A stretch of 64,000 nucleotides of DNA from Oscillospiraceae bacterium (lineage in GTDB: Bacteria; Bacillota; Clostridia; UMGS1840; HGM11507), in assembly GCA_015068665.1 (NCBI GenBank), contig SVKB01000007.1, positions 18,778 through 82,777 of the forward strand, in the 5' to 3' direction. Within the stretch, counting starts at the first letter, position 1; every line of letters begins with the position of its first letter. Positions 47,451 to 55,566 of the stretch are shown here, in pieces. Below the pieces are notes generated by a model that made no database searches, was not told the origin of the DNA, and saw nothing but the letters and a program-made list of their open reading frames with translations. Position numbers and translations under genes: made by a program.

Positions 47451-48209
47451 ATGAAAAAAATTATTGCGTTACTTTTAGCTATGGTTATGGTTTTTGCCTT
47501 TGCGGCTTGCAGCAAGCCAAACGATACAGCTGAAACACTTAAAATTGGTTACACAATTTATGAGCCTATGAACTATCTTGATGCAGATGGTAAGCTTACC
47601 GGCTTTGATACAGAATTTGCAGAAGCTGTTTGTGAAAAGCTTGGTAAAAAAGCTGAGTTTATCGAAATCAACTGGGATACAAAGTTCCCGACACTTGACG
47701 CTAAGCAGATTGACTGTATCTGGAACGGTATGACAATTTCTGACGAAGTTAAAAAGAACTGTGCAGTGTCTACAGCGTATGTAAAGAATGCTCAGGTAGT
47801 TGTAATGGCTAAAGATAAATTAGATACATATAAGGATGCAGCAAGTCTTAAAGGTTTAAAATTTGCAGCTGAAGCAGGCTCTGCCGGCGAAGCCGCAATC
47901 AAAGATAACGGTCTTGATGAGAAATATACTCCCGTTGCTGCTCAGACAGATGCTTTACTTGCTGTAGCAGGCGGTCAGGCTGATGCTTGTGTAATTGATA
48001 TTACAATGGCTCAGGCTTCAACTGCAGAAGGCACAAGCTATGAAAAATACGGTTATGCAATTGAGCTTACATCTGAAGAATACGGTATTGGCTTCAGACT
48101 TGAAGATAAAGAATTATTAGATGCAGTGAATAAGGCTATTGATGAGCTTGCAGCTGAAGGTAAATTAGATGAGCTTGCTAAAAAGTATAATCTGGCATTA
48201 GCTCTGTAA
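47451..48209 (+). CDS. Amino acid ABC transporter, substrate-binding lipoprotein (second system)
   Basis: The 252-residue lipoprotein has the lipobox FAAC (Cys20) and an SBP_bac_3 domain (LKIGYTIYEPMNYLDADGKLTGFDTEFAEAV). It is similar in layout to the protein at 2058 but clearly distinct in sequence. INWDTKFPTLDAKQIDCIWNGM is typical of cystine or polar amino acid receptors. The gene starts an operon with a permease and an ATPase after a hairpin. Substrate is not decided. Confidence 0.93.
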   Translation: MKKIIALLLAMVMVFAFAACSKPNDTAETLKIGYTIYEPMNYLDADGKLTGFDTEFAEAVCEKLGKKAEFIEINWDTKFPTLDAKQIDCIWNGMTISDEVKKNCAVSTAYVKNAQVVVMAKDKLDTYKDAASLKGLKFAAEAGSAGEAAIKDNGLDEKYTPVAAQTDALLAVAGGQADACVIDITMAQASTAEGTSYEKYGYAIELTSEEYGIGFRLEDKELLDAVNKAIDELAAEGKLDELAKKYNLALAL

Positions 48210-48236
48210 TATATTATTTAAATTATAAAATCATTT

Positions 48237-48263
48237 AAAAAGGCAGATTTTATCTGCCTTTTT
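48237..48263 (+). terminator. Intercistronic hairpin/terminator after the second binding-protein gene
   Basis: AAAAAGGCAGAT and ATCTGCCTTTTT form a perfect 12-pair stem with a 3-base loop and a T5 end. Some transcripts should stop here, favouring the binding protein. Confidence 0.78.
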
Positions 48264-48290
48264 AATAAGTTAAAAAAAATAGGTGTAAAT

Positions 48291-48935
48291 ATGCAATTAT
48301 TTATTAAGGTAACAATGAGCTTGCTCGAGGGCTTGGGAACAACACTTAAGATTTTTTCCCTGACATTGCTTATGGCACTTCCGTTAGGGCTGTTAATATC
48401 CCTGGGTGCAATGAGTAAATTTAAAATTATTAAAATTCCTTTGAAAATGCTTATATGGGTAATCAGAGGAACACCGCTTATGCTGCAGTTGATTATCTTT
48501 GGCTTGGGTCCCGGTCTTATGGGGATTATGGGAATGGATATGTTTCTTGCAGTAATTATTGCCTTTGTTCTTAACTATGCCTGTTATTTTGCAGAGATTT
48601 TCAGAGGTGGCATAGAAAGTATTCCAAAAGGTCAATACGAGGCGGGAACTGTTTTAGGATATACTAAAATGCAAATATTTATAAGAATCATTCTTCCGCA
48701 GGTGATAAAAAGAATTATACCTCCAATGGGTAATGAATTTCTTACTTTGATTAAGGATACATCTCTTGCCAACACAATTATGATATATGAAATAACCTGG
48801 AATGCAAAAAGAATGATGAACAGTGAGCATATTTTATGGCCATTGTTTTATTCCGGTTTATTTTACCTGATATTATGCGGTATAGTTACGGTTATTTTCA
48901 ATTATATAGAGAAAAAGCTTGACTATTATCAGTAA
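48291..48935 (+). CDS. Amino acid ABC transporter, permease (second system)
   Basis: The 214-residue HisM-type membrane subunit has several helices and an EAA loop (QYEAGTVLGYTKMQIFIRIILPQV) for ATPase contact. It starts at ATG 48291, 81 bases after the binding-protein gene and beyond the intercistronic hairpin. Its stop is 12 bases before the ATPase start. Confidence 0.92.
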   Translation: MQLFIKVTMSLLEGLGTTLKIFSLTLLMALPLGLLISLGAMSKFKIIKIPLKMLIWVIRGTPLMLQLIIFGLGPGLMGIMGMDMFLAVIIAFVLNYACYFAEIFRGGIESIPKGQYEAGTVLGYTKMQIFIRIILPQVIKRIIPPMGNEFLTLIKDTSLANTIMIYEITWNAKRMMNSEHILWPLFYSGLFYLILCGIVTVIFNYIEKKLDYYQ

Positions 48936-48947
48936 GGAGGGTGAATA

Positions 48948-49691
48948 ATGGTTATTTTACGAGCAGAAAATATTAAGAAAAAATTCGGTAAGCTTGAGGT
49001 CTTAAAAGGTATAGATATTACTGTTTCCGAAGGAGAAATTATTGCTATAATAGGTCCGTCAGGTTCGGGTAAAAGTACATTGCTTCGTTGCCTTAATAAG
49101 CTTGAAAGGATAGATGACGGTAGTATCTATTTGTTTGAGGATGCTATTGCCGAAAATGGCGTATATAAAAGTGATAAAGAGTTAAGACCTATTCTTAAAA
49201 ATATGGGGATGGTTTTTCAGCAGTTTAATTTATTCCCTCATAAATCAGTTCTTGATAATATAATCGATGCACCTGTTACTGTGAATAAAATTTCCAGGGA
49301 GGAAGCTTCAGAAAATGCAAAAAAACTCCTTGAAAATGTCGGGCTTGCAGATAAAAGCTCGGCATATCCTTCTCAGCTTTCCGGTGGGCAACAGCAAAGA
49401 GTTGCAATTGCAAGAGCACTTGCAATGAATCCTCGTTTGCTTCTTTTCGATGAACCTACCAGTGCGCTTGATCCCGAGCTTACCGGTGAGGTGTTAAATG
49501 TTATGACCGACCTTGCAAAGCAAAAAAATACCATGATAGTTGTTACCCACGAAATTGCTTTTGCTAAAGAGGTTGCAACTAGAGTTATTTTTATGGATGG
49601 CGGACATATAATAGAAGAAGGAACCCCCGAAGAGGTTATAGATAATCCTAAAAACGAACGAACAAAACAATTTTTAAAGCGCGTAACCTGA
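48948..49691 (+). CDS. Amino acid ABC transporter, ATP-binding subunit (second system)
   Basis: The 247-residue ATPase has Walker [10 protein letters not shown] (residues 36-44), Q-loop VFQQFNLF, signature LSGGQ, Walker B followed by [10 protein letters not shown] and VTHE. AAGGAGG precedes the ATG. It energises the transporter formed with the two upstream genes. The gene is followed by an unusual hairpin that overlaps the next ribosome site. Confidence 0.95.
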   Translation: MVILRAENIKKKFGKLEVLKGIDITVSEGEIIAIIGPSGSGKSTLLRCLNKLERIDDGSIYLFEDAIAENGVYKSDKELRPILKNMGMVFQQFNLFPHKSVLDNIIDAPVTVNKISREEASENAKKLLENVGLADKSSAYPSQLSGGQQQRVAIARALAMNPRLLLFDEPTSALDPELTGEVLNVMTDLAKQKNTMIVVTHEIAFAKEVATRVIFMDGGHIIEEGTPEEVIDNPKNERTKQFLKRVT

Positions 49692-49696
49692 TATTA

Positions 49697-49731
49697 AACA
49701 CCTTCATATAATGGAATATGGAGGTGTTTTT
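49697..49731 (+). terminator. Terminator hairpin that contains the next gene's ribosome site
   Basis: AACACCTTCATAT and ATATGGAGGTGTT form a 13-pair stem (one G-U) with a 6-base loop followed by T's. The right arm includes GGAGGTG, the Shine-Dalgarno sequence of the gene starting at 49732. Confidence 0.75.
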
Positions 49732-50088
49732 ATGTTTATTGATTTTTTGTTCGGGGCGTTGGTTTGCTTTTTCTCGGTTTACGGTTTTGTGATGCTGTTT
49801 ATAAATATCCGCAGCTACATAGACGATAAAAGCATCCTTAAGGATAAAACCGTATATACAGTCATTGCCGTGAAAAACGAAGAAAACAGCATTGAGCGTG
49901 TTGTGGACAGCTTGCTGATGAAGCTTCTTAAGGATGATAATGGTGCTTATAGAAATAGGCTGGCTGTTATAGATTTAGGATCTGAGGATAATACTCTTGG
50001 TATTCTTAAAAAAATGGAGGAAGACCGTCAACCGCTTTTTGTGTATGATATGGATGACTTTATGAGAGAAATGTTAAAAAAACATTAA
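49732..50088 (+). CDS. Small membrane-anchored protein resembling a glycosyltransferase-2 N-terminus
   Basis: The 118-residue protein has one transmembrane segment (about 3-25). A stretch follows that resembles the opening of GT2 glycosyltransferases: VIAVKNEENSIERVVDSLL, then AVIDLGSEDNTLGILKK at the position of the nucleotide-sugar-binding strand. The usual acidic DxD region and acceptor domain are absent, so enzymatic activity is unlikely. It may be a scaffold or a decayed transferase. ATG 49732 is chosen because GGAGGTG is just upstream, though inside a hairpin. Confidence 0.6.
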   Translation: MFIDFLFGALVCFFSVYGFVMLFINIRSYIDDKSILKDKTVYTVIAVKNEENSIERVVDSLLMKLLKDDNGAYRNRLAVIDLGSEDNTLGILKKMEEDRQPLFVYDMDDFMREMLKKH

Positions 50089-50096
50089 TTATTGAT

Positions 50097-50127
50097 AGGA
50101 TAAGTTGCAATTCAACTTATCTTATTT
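50097..50127 (+). terminator. Hairpin after the GT2-like gene
   Basis: AGGATAAGTTG and CAACTTATCTT form an 11-pair stem with a 5-base loop, followed by a weak T-rich tail. Confidence 0.6.
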
Positions 50128-50209
50128 TATAATTAAAAAAGGGAACTTTTACTAAATTTACAGTGTCTTACCTAAAAAATACATTTGTAGTTAAAAGATG
50201 GGGTTATTT

Positions 50210-50533
50210 ATGGCAAAGTTAGAAAGAATAATTACGGGGAATTTCAATGAAATATTACATAGAATCGAAGATGGCATCATAAACGGAAGTGTATCGGCAA
50301 GCCTTGAAGAAAGCAGCGACTTTCGTATTGGCGATACCCGTTGTAGTGTCAGAGTTTTTGAAAGATACAGTTATATGGGCGGAAACCGAGTGAGCCTGAA
50401 TGTAACATTGTTTGGTAACGGAGATACTATTCAACTGTCGGCAATTACCTCCGGTGGAAGTCAGGCAATGTTCTTTAAGATAAATACCTTTGGTGAAGAA
50501 GCGTTTTTAGATAAGCTTCGTGAAATTCTGTAA
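50210..50533 (+). CDS. DUF6054-like protein of unknown function
   Basis: The 107-residue protein begins MAKLERIITGNFNEILHRIE and contains GDTRCSVRVFERYSYMGGNRVSL and SAITSGGSQAMFFKINTFGEE. I associate this pattern with the small family DUF6054, but cannot confirm it here. No signal peptide or membrane segment is seen. ATG 50210 lies after an AGATGGGG site; an in-frame ATG four codons earlier is less likely. It is followed closely by a membrane protein gene. Confidence 0.65.
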   Translation: MAKLERIITGNFNEILHRIEDGIINGSVSASLEESSDFRIGDTRCSVRVFERYSYMGGNRVSLNVTLFGNGDTIQLSAITSGGSQAMFFKINTFGEEAFLDKLREIL

Positions 50534-50547
50534 TTGAGGTGGTTTTG

Positions 50548-50976
50548 ATGAAAGAAAACAGATTATATTATCTTTTACAATCACATAGAAAAACAGGCAT
50601 TACTATATTTGGGATAGTGGCTATATTCTTTGGTTGCTTTTGTTTTCCTTTTGTCAACCTTACAAAGATTTTAAACGATACGCAGAAGCAAATCAGCATA
50701 ATCAATCTTTTCACTTGTTTGGTTGCCTATGCAGAAGTAGGCCTGCTTTCAGGTTACATATTCGATAAGAAAAAGATTGGTGTTGTGTTACTAATCAATG
50801 TAGCTCACATAATTGCCGGAATGCTCTGCAGATATTTTCTTGAATTTGGTGAAGTGTCAAATACATATAACTTTACCTTGCCGAATATAGCAATTCATAT
50901 TGTAGCAATTTCGTGTATCTGTATTTGCGGTTACTTACACGCAAAGAAGCAGATAGAAGAAAACAAGGAGGTCTAA
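50548..50976 (+). CDS. Four-helix membrane protein, unknown
   Basis: The 142-residue protein has four hydrophobic stretches (about 17-38, 52-72, 79-98 and 110-133) and charged ends. I do not recognise a family. GAGGTGG precedes ATG 50548. It follows the DUF6054-like gene by 14 bases and is probably co-transcribed. Confidence 0.65.
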   Translation: MKENRLYYLLQSHRKTGITIFGIVAIFFGCFCFPFVNLTKILNDTQKQISIINLFTCLVAYAEVGLLSGYIFDKKKIGVVLLINVAHIIAGMLCRYFLEFGEVSNTYNFTLPNIAIHIVAISCICICGYLHAKKQIEENKEV

Positions 50977-51052
50977 CCCTGTGAAACAATCAGATTTGCG
51001 ATAATCGGATATTTTGAAAAATAAGAATAAGCATATATAGGAGGTAGATAAA

Positions 51053-52414
51053 TTGAGTAAATCATATTCAGAAATTACACCGTATATAAAGGAGCTTGCA
51101 GGTTTATCTTGCAGCAATAATCACATAACACCTGAAATGTATCCGGAACATAATGTTAAGCGCGGGCTTCGTGATTTGGACGGTAACGGCGTTGTTACAG
51201 GTCTTACCGAAATATCTCATATCAAAGCAAAGGAAAAAGGACCGGGCGGTGAAGATATTCCCTGTGAAGGTGAATTGTATTTCCGTGGATACAATGTCAG
51301 GGATTTAGTGTCAGGTTTTTTAAATAAAGACAGATTTGGTTTTGAAGAAACAATATATCTTTTACTCTTTTCGGAACTTCCCACACAGGAACAGCTTAAT
51401 AAATTCAAAGAAACCCTTGCTGAATACAGAAGCCTGCCGAAATCGTTTGTAAGGGATATGATATTAAAAGCACCGAGCAAGGATATGATGAATGTTCTTT
51501 CCCGCAGTGTACTTGCGTTATATTCCTATGACGATAACCCTGATGATACATCTGTTGAAAATGTTTTAAGGCAGAGCTTACAGCTTATCTCAATGTTTCC
51601 GCTTTTGGCAGTGTATGGTTATCACGGTTACAGATATTATCATTTAGATAAAAGTCTTCATATCCGTGATCCTAAACCAAACTTGTCAACGGCGGAAAAT
51701 GTACTGCGTATTCTGCGTAAGGATGGAACATTTACACATCTTGAGGCAAAAGTACTTGACCTTGCTCTTGTGCTGCATGCAGAACACGGTGGCGGTAATA
51801 ATTCAAGCTTTACAACTCATGTTGTAACTTCATCGGGAACAGATACCTATTCGGCAATCGCGGCAGCTCTTGGTTCTCTGAAAGGTCCACGTCATGGTGG
51901 CGCAAATATCAAGGTTGTTCAGATGTTTGATAATATGAAAAATTCTATCAATACACAAAAAGAATCTGAGATTGAAGATTACCTTATGAAACTTCTGAAC
52001 AAAGAAGCGTTTGATAATGCCGGACTCATCTATGGTATGGGACACGCGGTGTATTCAAAATCAGATCCCAGAGCAGATATATTAAAAGTATGCGCAAAGG
52101 ATTTATCGATAGAAAAAGGCTGCAGTGAAGATTTTGCACTGTATGAAACAGTTGCAAGACTTGCTCCTCAGATTATAGCAGATAAGCGTAAAATCTATAA
52201 GGGTGTCAGCCCTAATGTTGACTTCTTCTCGGGACTTATTTATAAGATGCTTGAGCTCCCGTATGAGCTATACACCCCCATCTTTGCAATATCAAGAATT
52301 GCAGGATGGAGTGCACATAGAATTGAGGAAATTCAAAATAACGGAAAAATTATCCGTCCTGCTTATATCAATGTAAAGGAAAAAAGAGCTTATTTAGATA
52401 TTGAAAAAAGATAA
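51053..52414 (+). CDS. gltA: Citrate synthase
   Basis: The 453-residue enzyme condenses oxaloacetate and acetyl-CoA to citrate. The active-site histidine region (HAEHGGGNNSSFTTHVVTSS), the CoA-binding KGPRHGGAN and the GHAVYSKSDPRA motif mark the Si-type family. The start is TTG 51053 with AGGAGG about 8 bases upstream. Aconitase and isocitrate dehydrogenase are not adjacent. It may supply glutamate synthesis in an anaerobe. Confidence 0.94.
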   Translation: MSKSYSEITPYIKELAGLSCSNNHITPEMYPEHNVKRGLRDLDGNGVVTGLTEISHIKAKEKGPGGEDIPCEGELYFRGYNVRDLVSGFLNKDRFGFEETIYLLLFSELPTQEQLNKFKETLAEYRSLPKSFVRDMILKAPSKDMMNVLSRSVLALYSYDDNPDDTSVENVLRQSLQLISMFPLLAVYGYHGYRYYHLDKSLHIRDPKPNLSTAENVLRILRKDGTFTHLEAKVLDLALVLHAEHGGGNNSSFTTHVVTSSGTDTYSAIAAALGSLKGPRHGGANIKVVQMFDNMKNSINTQKESEIEDYLMKLLNKEAFDNAGLIYGMGHAVYSKSDPRADILKVCAKDLSIEKGCSEDFALYETVARLAPQIIADKRKIYKGVSPNVDFFSGLIYKMLELPYELYTPIFAISRIAGWSAHRIEEIQNNGKIIRPAYINVKEKRAYLDIEKR

Positions 52415-52428
52415 AGGGAGAAATGCCT

Positions 52429-53391
52429 ATGAAACGAGCATTTATATTAATACTTGTTTTATGTTGTTCGCTGCTTACCGCTTGCGATAATGCAAGTATC
52501 GGAATAATAGGTGGTGCTGATGGACCTACTGCAATTATTGTCGGTAAGGAAACGGATAAAGTCAAAGGAAAGTTCGGTGAACAGTTGGAAAAGAAGCCTG
52601 TCAGAATGATTAATGTTGACGGTGAATTGTACTATGATTCGGGGTATGTGAGTAAAAACACTCCCCGTTGCGGGACATTGGACGGAAAACTTAAAAGGGC
52701 AGTTGCTGGAAATGAAATACCTTTAAAATCGGGAGTTGCAAACTTTGATACCGAGGGTTATCAGCATGCAACAGGTATTACAAAAGAAGTTAATATTGAC
52801 GGTGACTGGATAATCTTTAAAAAATATGATACACACGGAAGGAAACTTGATAATTTAAAATATTGCTATTATATAAAGGGGCATCTTAATAATGCTGTGA
52901 AAGACAGCGAGATAATTGTTCTTTCGGAAAATGACAGGGTAACCTTCAATGATATTTACGATCCGCTACTAAGCTCAACATATCCTTTGGAAAACGGTAT
53001 TGGTAATACGCATCACAATCCGATACTATATGATGAGTGGGGAATTCATTTGTATGCTGAGGATGTTACAGAAAGCGGTATGACTCTTAAAATTGAGCAA
53101 TTTGGCGGTGAATATTCAGGTTCTCTGCAAACGGGTGAGTGGTTTTCCATTGAGCCTTGTACGGACGGTGAGTGGAAGCCTGTCCCTACAAATCCGCTTA
53201 TTGACTATGCATGGCTTCAAATTGCCTATCTTATAAAAAGTAACGATATTACAGAGCTTGATATTGGATGGAAGTGGCTGTATGGTGAGTTGCCGCCGGG
53301 ACAATATCGGCTAAAAAAAGAAATTTCAGATTATACGCCGGATAAAAAAACAGATAAAAAGGTTTATGAAGTATATTTTACCGTTGAATAG
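52429..53391 (+). CDS. Lipoprotein with GGADGPT motif and C-terminal Ig-like domain
   Basis: The 320-residue protein has a signal peptide ending in LTAC (Cys19). Five residues later it reads IGIIGGADGPTAI, a near-copy of a conserved segment of the beta subunit of Na+-translocating decarboxylases. The rest is not a membrane pump. It is a soluble extracellular protein with a C-terminal domain resembling bacterial Ig-like domains (EWGIHLYAEDVTESGMTLKIE; YGELPPGQYRLKKEI). Start ATG 52429 fits the GGGAG spacing better than ATG 52423. It follows the citrate synthase gene by 14 bases. Function is unknown. Confidence 0.72.
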   Translation: MKRAFILILVLCCSLLTACDNASIGIIGGADGPTAIIVGKETDKVKGKFGEQLEKKPVRMINVDGELYYDSGYVSKNTPRCGTLDGKLKRAVAGNEIPLKSGVANFDTEGYQHATGITKEVNIDGDWIIFKKYDTHGRKLDNLKYCYYIKGHLNNAVKDSEIIVLSENDRVTFNDIYDPLLSSTYPLENGIGNTHHNPILYDEWGIHLYAEDVTESGMTLKIEQFGGEYSGSLQTGEWFSIEPCTDGEWKPVPTNPLIDYAWLQIAYLIKSNDITELDIGWKWLYGELPPGQYRLKKEISDYTPDKKTDKKVYEVYFTVE

Positions 53392-53402
53392 AGGAGGTAT
53401 AT

Positions 53403-53942
53403 ATGACGTTTATCAATGAAAATATTTTGTGTATATTTATACTTCCTGTATTTACAGGCATAATGATAGGGATAAGCTTTTGGTTTTTCAAGAAAACATA
53501 TATTATTTCATTAAGTATGATTTTTATTTCAGCACTGTCCTGGTTGATTGTCAGTAACATCAACACACACGGTAGTGAAGGCGGAGGGCTTTTAAGTGCA
53601 ATGCTCGGATGCATAACTACAGGTATTGTATTTATAGAGCTTATAAAACTTATTGTCAGATTATTACTGTTTAAAAAGGAGAAAAATATGAATTTCAGAA
53701 AAAGCAGAAATCTTATGTGGATAGGTCTTGCAGTAGCAATTGTTGTTATGATATTGGGAACGGGCTTTGAAAATGAAAAGGTAACAGGGTGGTTTATGTT
53801 TTTTGGTACTTTGATATTTATTGCAGCTCTGTTGCAGGCTTTTGCATTGTATATTTGTCCTCATTGCGGTTATTCACTTATGAATGTTCGCGGTAGTGTT
53901 CCTGCTCATTGTCCGAAATGCGGTAATGAACTGAAAGAATAA
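53403..53942 (+). CDS. Membrane protein with C-terminal zinc ribbon, possible fusion
   Basis: The 179-residue protein has helices at about 7-28, 33-50, 62-88, 103-118 and 127-148. The C-terminal zinc ribbon is CPHCG followed by CPKCG. At 53688, in frame, an ATG (MNFRKSRN) is preceded by AAAAGGAG, a complete ribosome site. This suggests two products, or a fusion of two once-separate genes by loss of a stop codon. I do not recognise either half. GAGGAGG precedes ATG 53403. Confidence 0.65.
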   Translation: MTFINENILCIFILPVFTGIMIGISFWFFKKTYIISLSMIFISALSWLIVSNINTHGSEGGGLLSAMLGCITTGIVFIELIKLIVRLLLFKKEKNMNFRKSRNLMWIGLAVAIVVMILGTGFENEKVTGWFMFFGTLIFIAALLQAFALYICPHCGYSLMNVRGSVPAHCPKCGNELKE

Positions 53943-53959
53943 AGAAAGGGGCTTTTAAT

Positions 53960-55027
53960 ATGAAAGGGAAGGGAAAAACAATTCTCATTATACTCTTTTG
54001 CTTAATTCTTATCAGTATAGTATTATTGCTATGTGTGAATACTTATGTAAAATCGATTGGCGGTAAAAACATAATTACTCCATCTGATGCTAAAGAATTA
54101 AAAAATATTGATTGTATTCTGGTTCTTGGATGTTTTGTAGAAAACGACGGTAATCCAAGTGATATGCTGGCAGACAGAATAAAAAGAGGCATTGAACTTT
54201 ATAAAACGGAGTGTGCACCTAAAATTATTATGAGTGGCGATCATGGACAAACCTCCTATGATGAGGTTAATACCATGAAAAAGCTTGCTGTTGATTCAGG
54301 TATACCGTCGGATGATGTTTTTATGGATCATGCCGGTTTTTCAACCTATGAGAGCTTGTATCGTGCCAAAGAGATATTTAAAGCGGATAAGATAATTATT
54401 GTAACTCAAAAATATCATTTATACCGGGCGTTGTACATAGCCAAAGCTCTTGGAATTGAAGCTTATGGAGTTGATTCGGATTACCGGACATATTTTGGAC
54501 AGTCATACCGTGACATGCGTGAAGTTCTTGCAAGATGTAAGGATTTTGTAAAGTCGTTATTTAAACCCGAGCCTACCTTTTTAGGTGAAGCAATTCCCGT
54601 AAGCGGAAATGGAAATTTAACCAATGATCAATTTACTTTAACAGATGGATACAGAGGAAACGGTTATACAATTATTATTCCTGACGGTGATTTCGTTTTC
54701 GAAAAAAAGATAAATGAAGGCATCATTGAAGAAAAATGGACACATAAAGAAAATGAGCTTGCAGAGATTAAAGTAACTACATATAAAGATACAGAGAAAA
54801 AGACAATAAGAGAAAGTGTTCTTCTTAAAAACAGTGAATACTCTTTCGAGGAACTGTCGGATTATGAAATGCGTGGAATGAATGAAAACGGAGATTTAAT
54901 ATGGTGCAGTCTCCTTCCTACTGATGAAGAATTCTTTGTATTAACTTTGAAATATCCTTCAAATAGTGATGAAAAGGAAAGGGAAGTGCTTCACCGTATT
55001 TACGGAACCTTTACTGTTACTCGTTAA
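53960..55027 (+). CDS. SanA/YdcF-type (DUF218) membrane protein with extra C-terminal domain
   Basis: The 355-residue protein has an N-terminal helix (about 6-28) and a DUF218 domain (IDCILVLGCFVENDGNPSDMLADRI, IIMSGDHG, STYESLYRAKEIF, VTQKYHLYRALYIA) like SanA/YdcF, proteins implicated in envelope integrity. The last 140 residues (from about 215) form an additional domain, rich in beta-type sequence, that I do not recognise. AGAAAGGGG lies upstream. It follows the zinc-ribbon gene and precedes a small membrane gene. Confidence 0.8.
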   Translation: MKGKGKTILIILFCLILISIVLLLCVNTYVKSIGGKNIITPSDAKELKNIDCILVLGCFVENDGNPSDMLADRIKRGIELYKTECAPKIIMSGDHGQTSYDEVNTMKKLAVDSGIPSDDVFMDHAGFSTYESLYRAKEIFKADKIIIVTQKYHLYRALYIAKALGIEAYGVDSDYRTYFGQSYRDMREVLARCKDFVKSLFKPEPTFLGEAIPVSGNGNLTNDQFTLTDGYRGNGYTIIIPDGDFVFEKKINEGIIEEKWTHKENELAEIKVTTYKDTEKKTIRESVLLKNSEYSFEELSDYEMRGMNENGDLIWCSLLPTDEEFFVLTLKYPSNSDEKEREVLHRIYGTFTVTR

Positions 55028-55039
55028 AGGAGGAGATAT

Positions 55040-55414
55040 ATGAGAAAACTTATAGGATATATCCCGGCGGTCTTGTTTACTGCATTTTATTTGTTCATTG
55101 GAATGACGGGCGCGGGTTTAACATTATCAATGGTTTTAATTTGGCTTGCGTGTTTTTGGCTCTCAGCGTTTTTCCTGCATAAAGGGGTGTTTTGGGGCAG
55201 TACATTTGGATTGTTTCCGGGTGTTCACATGATTTATATGAGCACACAGTACACGGGACAAGTTATCTATATAATTAAAAAAGACAAGATTCTTCTAAAA
55301 TCTTGTCTTTTTTTGGCAAGGCAGAACAATAATGATGCATTGATTTTTAATGAAATATCTCACTTCGTTCGATGTGAAATAATTTATTCCGTAAATTGTG
55401 AAATAGAAAACTAA
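55040..55414 (+). CDS. Small two-helix membrane protein with 3' end running into terminator and repeat
   Basis: The 124-residue frame has two hydrophobic helices (about 7-25 and 28-48) and a conserved-looking core to about residue 80. The remaining 45 residues are encoded by a terminator (55277-55314) and by the repeat array, and look random. The original protein probably ended near residue 80 and lost its stop. AAAGGAGG precedes ATG 55040. No family is recognised. Confidence 0.6.
   Translation: MRKLIGYIPAVLFTAFYLFIGMTGAGLTLSMVLIWLACFWLSAFFLHKGVFWGSTFGLFPGVHMIYMSTQYTGQVIYIIKKDKILLKSCLFLARQNNNDALIFNEISHFVRCEIIYSVNCEIEN
55277..55314 (+). terminator. Terminator inside the 3' part of the small membrane gene
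   Basis: AAAAAAGACAAGAT and ATCTTGTCTTTTTT form a perfect 14-base inverted repeat with a 9-base loop and a T-run, although the reading frame continues through it. Confidence 0.82.
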
Positions 55415-55532
55415 AGTTTTCTGTGAAATAAAATAAATCCTTTTATCACACGCCGCAGGCGTATTTCATATTGCGTAGCAATATTTCACGCCCGAAGGGT
55501 ATTTCACAAATCCTAAAAGGATTTATTTCATT
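55350..55532. repeat. Array of small hairpins separated by TGAAATA / TATTTCA
   Basis: Short palindromes (for example AGAAAACTAAAGTTTTCT, CGCCGCAGGCG, ATTGCGTAGCAAT, CCCGAAGGG) are separated by the 7-mer TGAAATA in the first half and by its reverse complement TATTTCA, or a close variant, in the second half. The outer AATAAATCCTTTTAT and AAAAGGATTTATT can also pair, so the whole half-array can fold on itself. It is not CRISPR: spacers are palindromic and the repeat flips orientation at the middle. Confidence 0.7.
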
Positions 55533-55533
55533 G

Positions 55534-55566
55534 AAAAAACGACTTGTCGAAACAAGTCGTTTTTTT
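55534..55566. terminator. Bidirectional terminator of tRNA-fMet
   Basis: AAAAAACGACTTG and CAAGTCGTTTTTT form a perfect inverted repeat with A6/T6 flanks directly downstream of the minus-strand tRNA. Confidence 0.87.

Noticed and set aside
52429..52560. Na+-translocating decarboxylase beta subunit
   Set aside because: Only one 13-residue motif matches. The protein has a lipobox and no membrane helices of the pump.
55350..55532. CRISPR-like array with short repeats
   Set aside because: Repeats are only 7 bases, units are palindromic and the repeat inverts at the middle; no cas genes are present.
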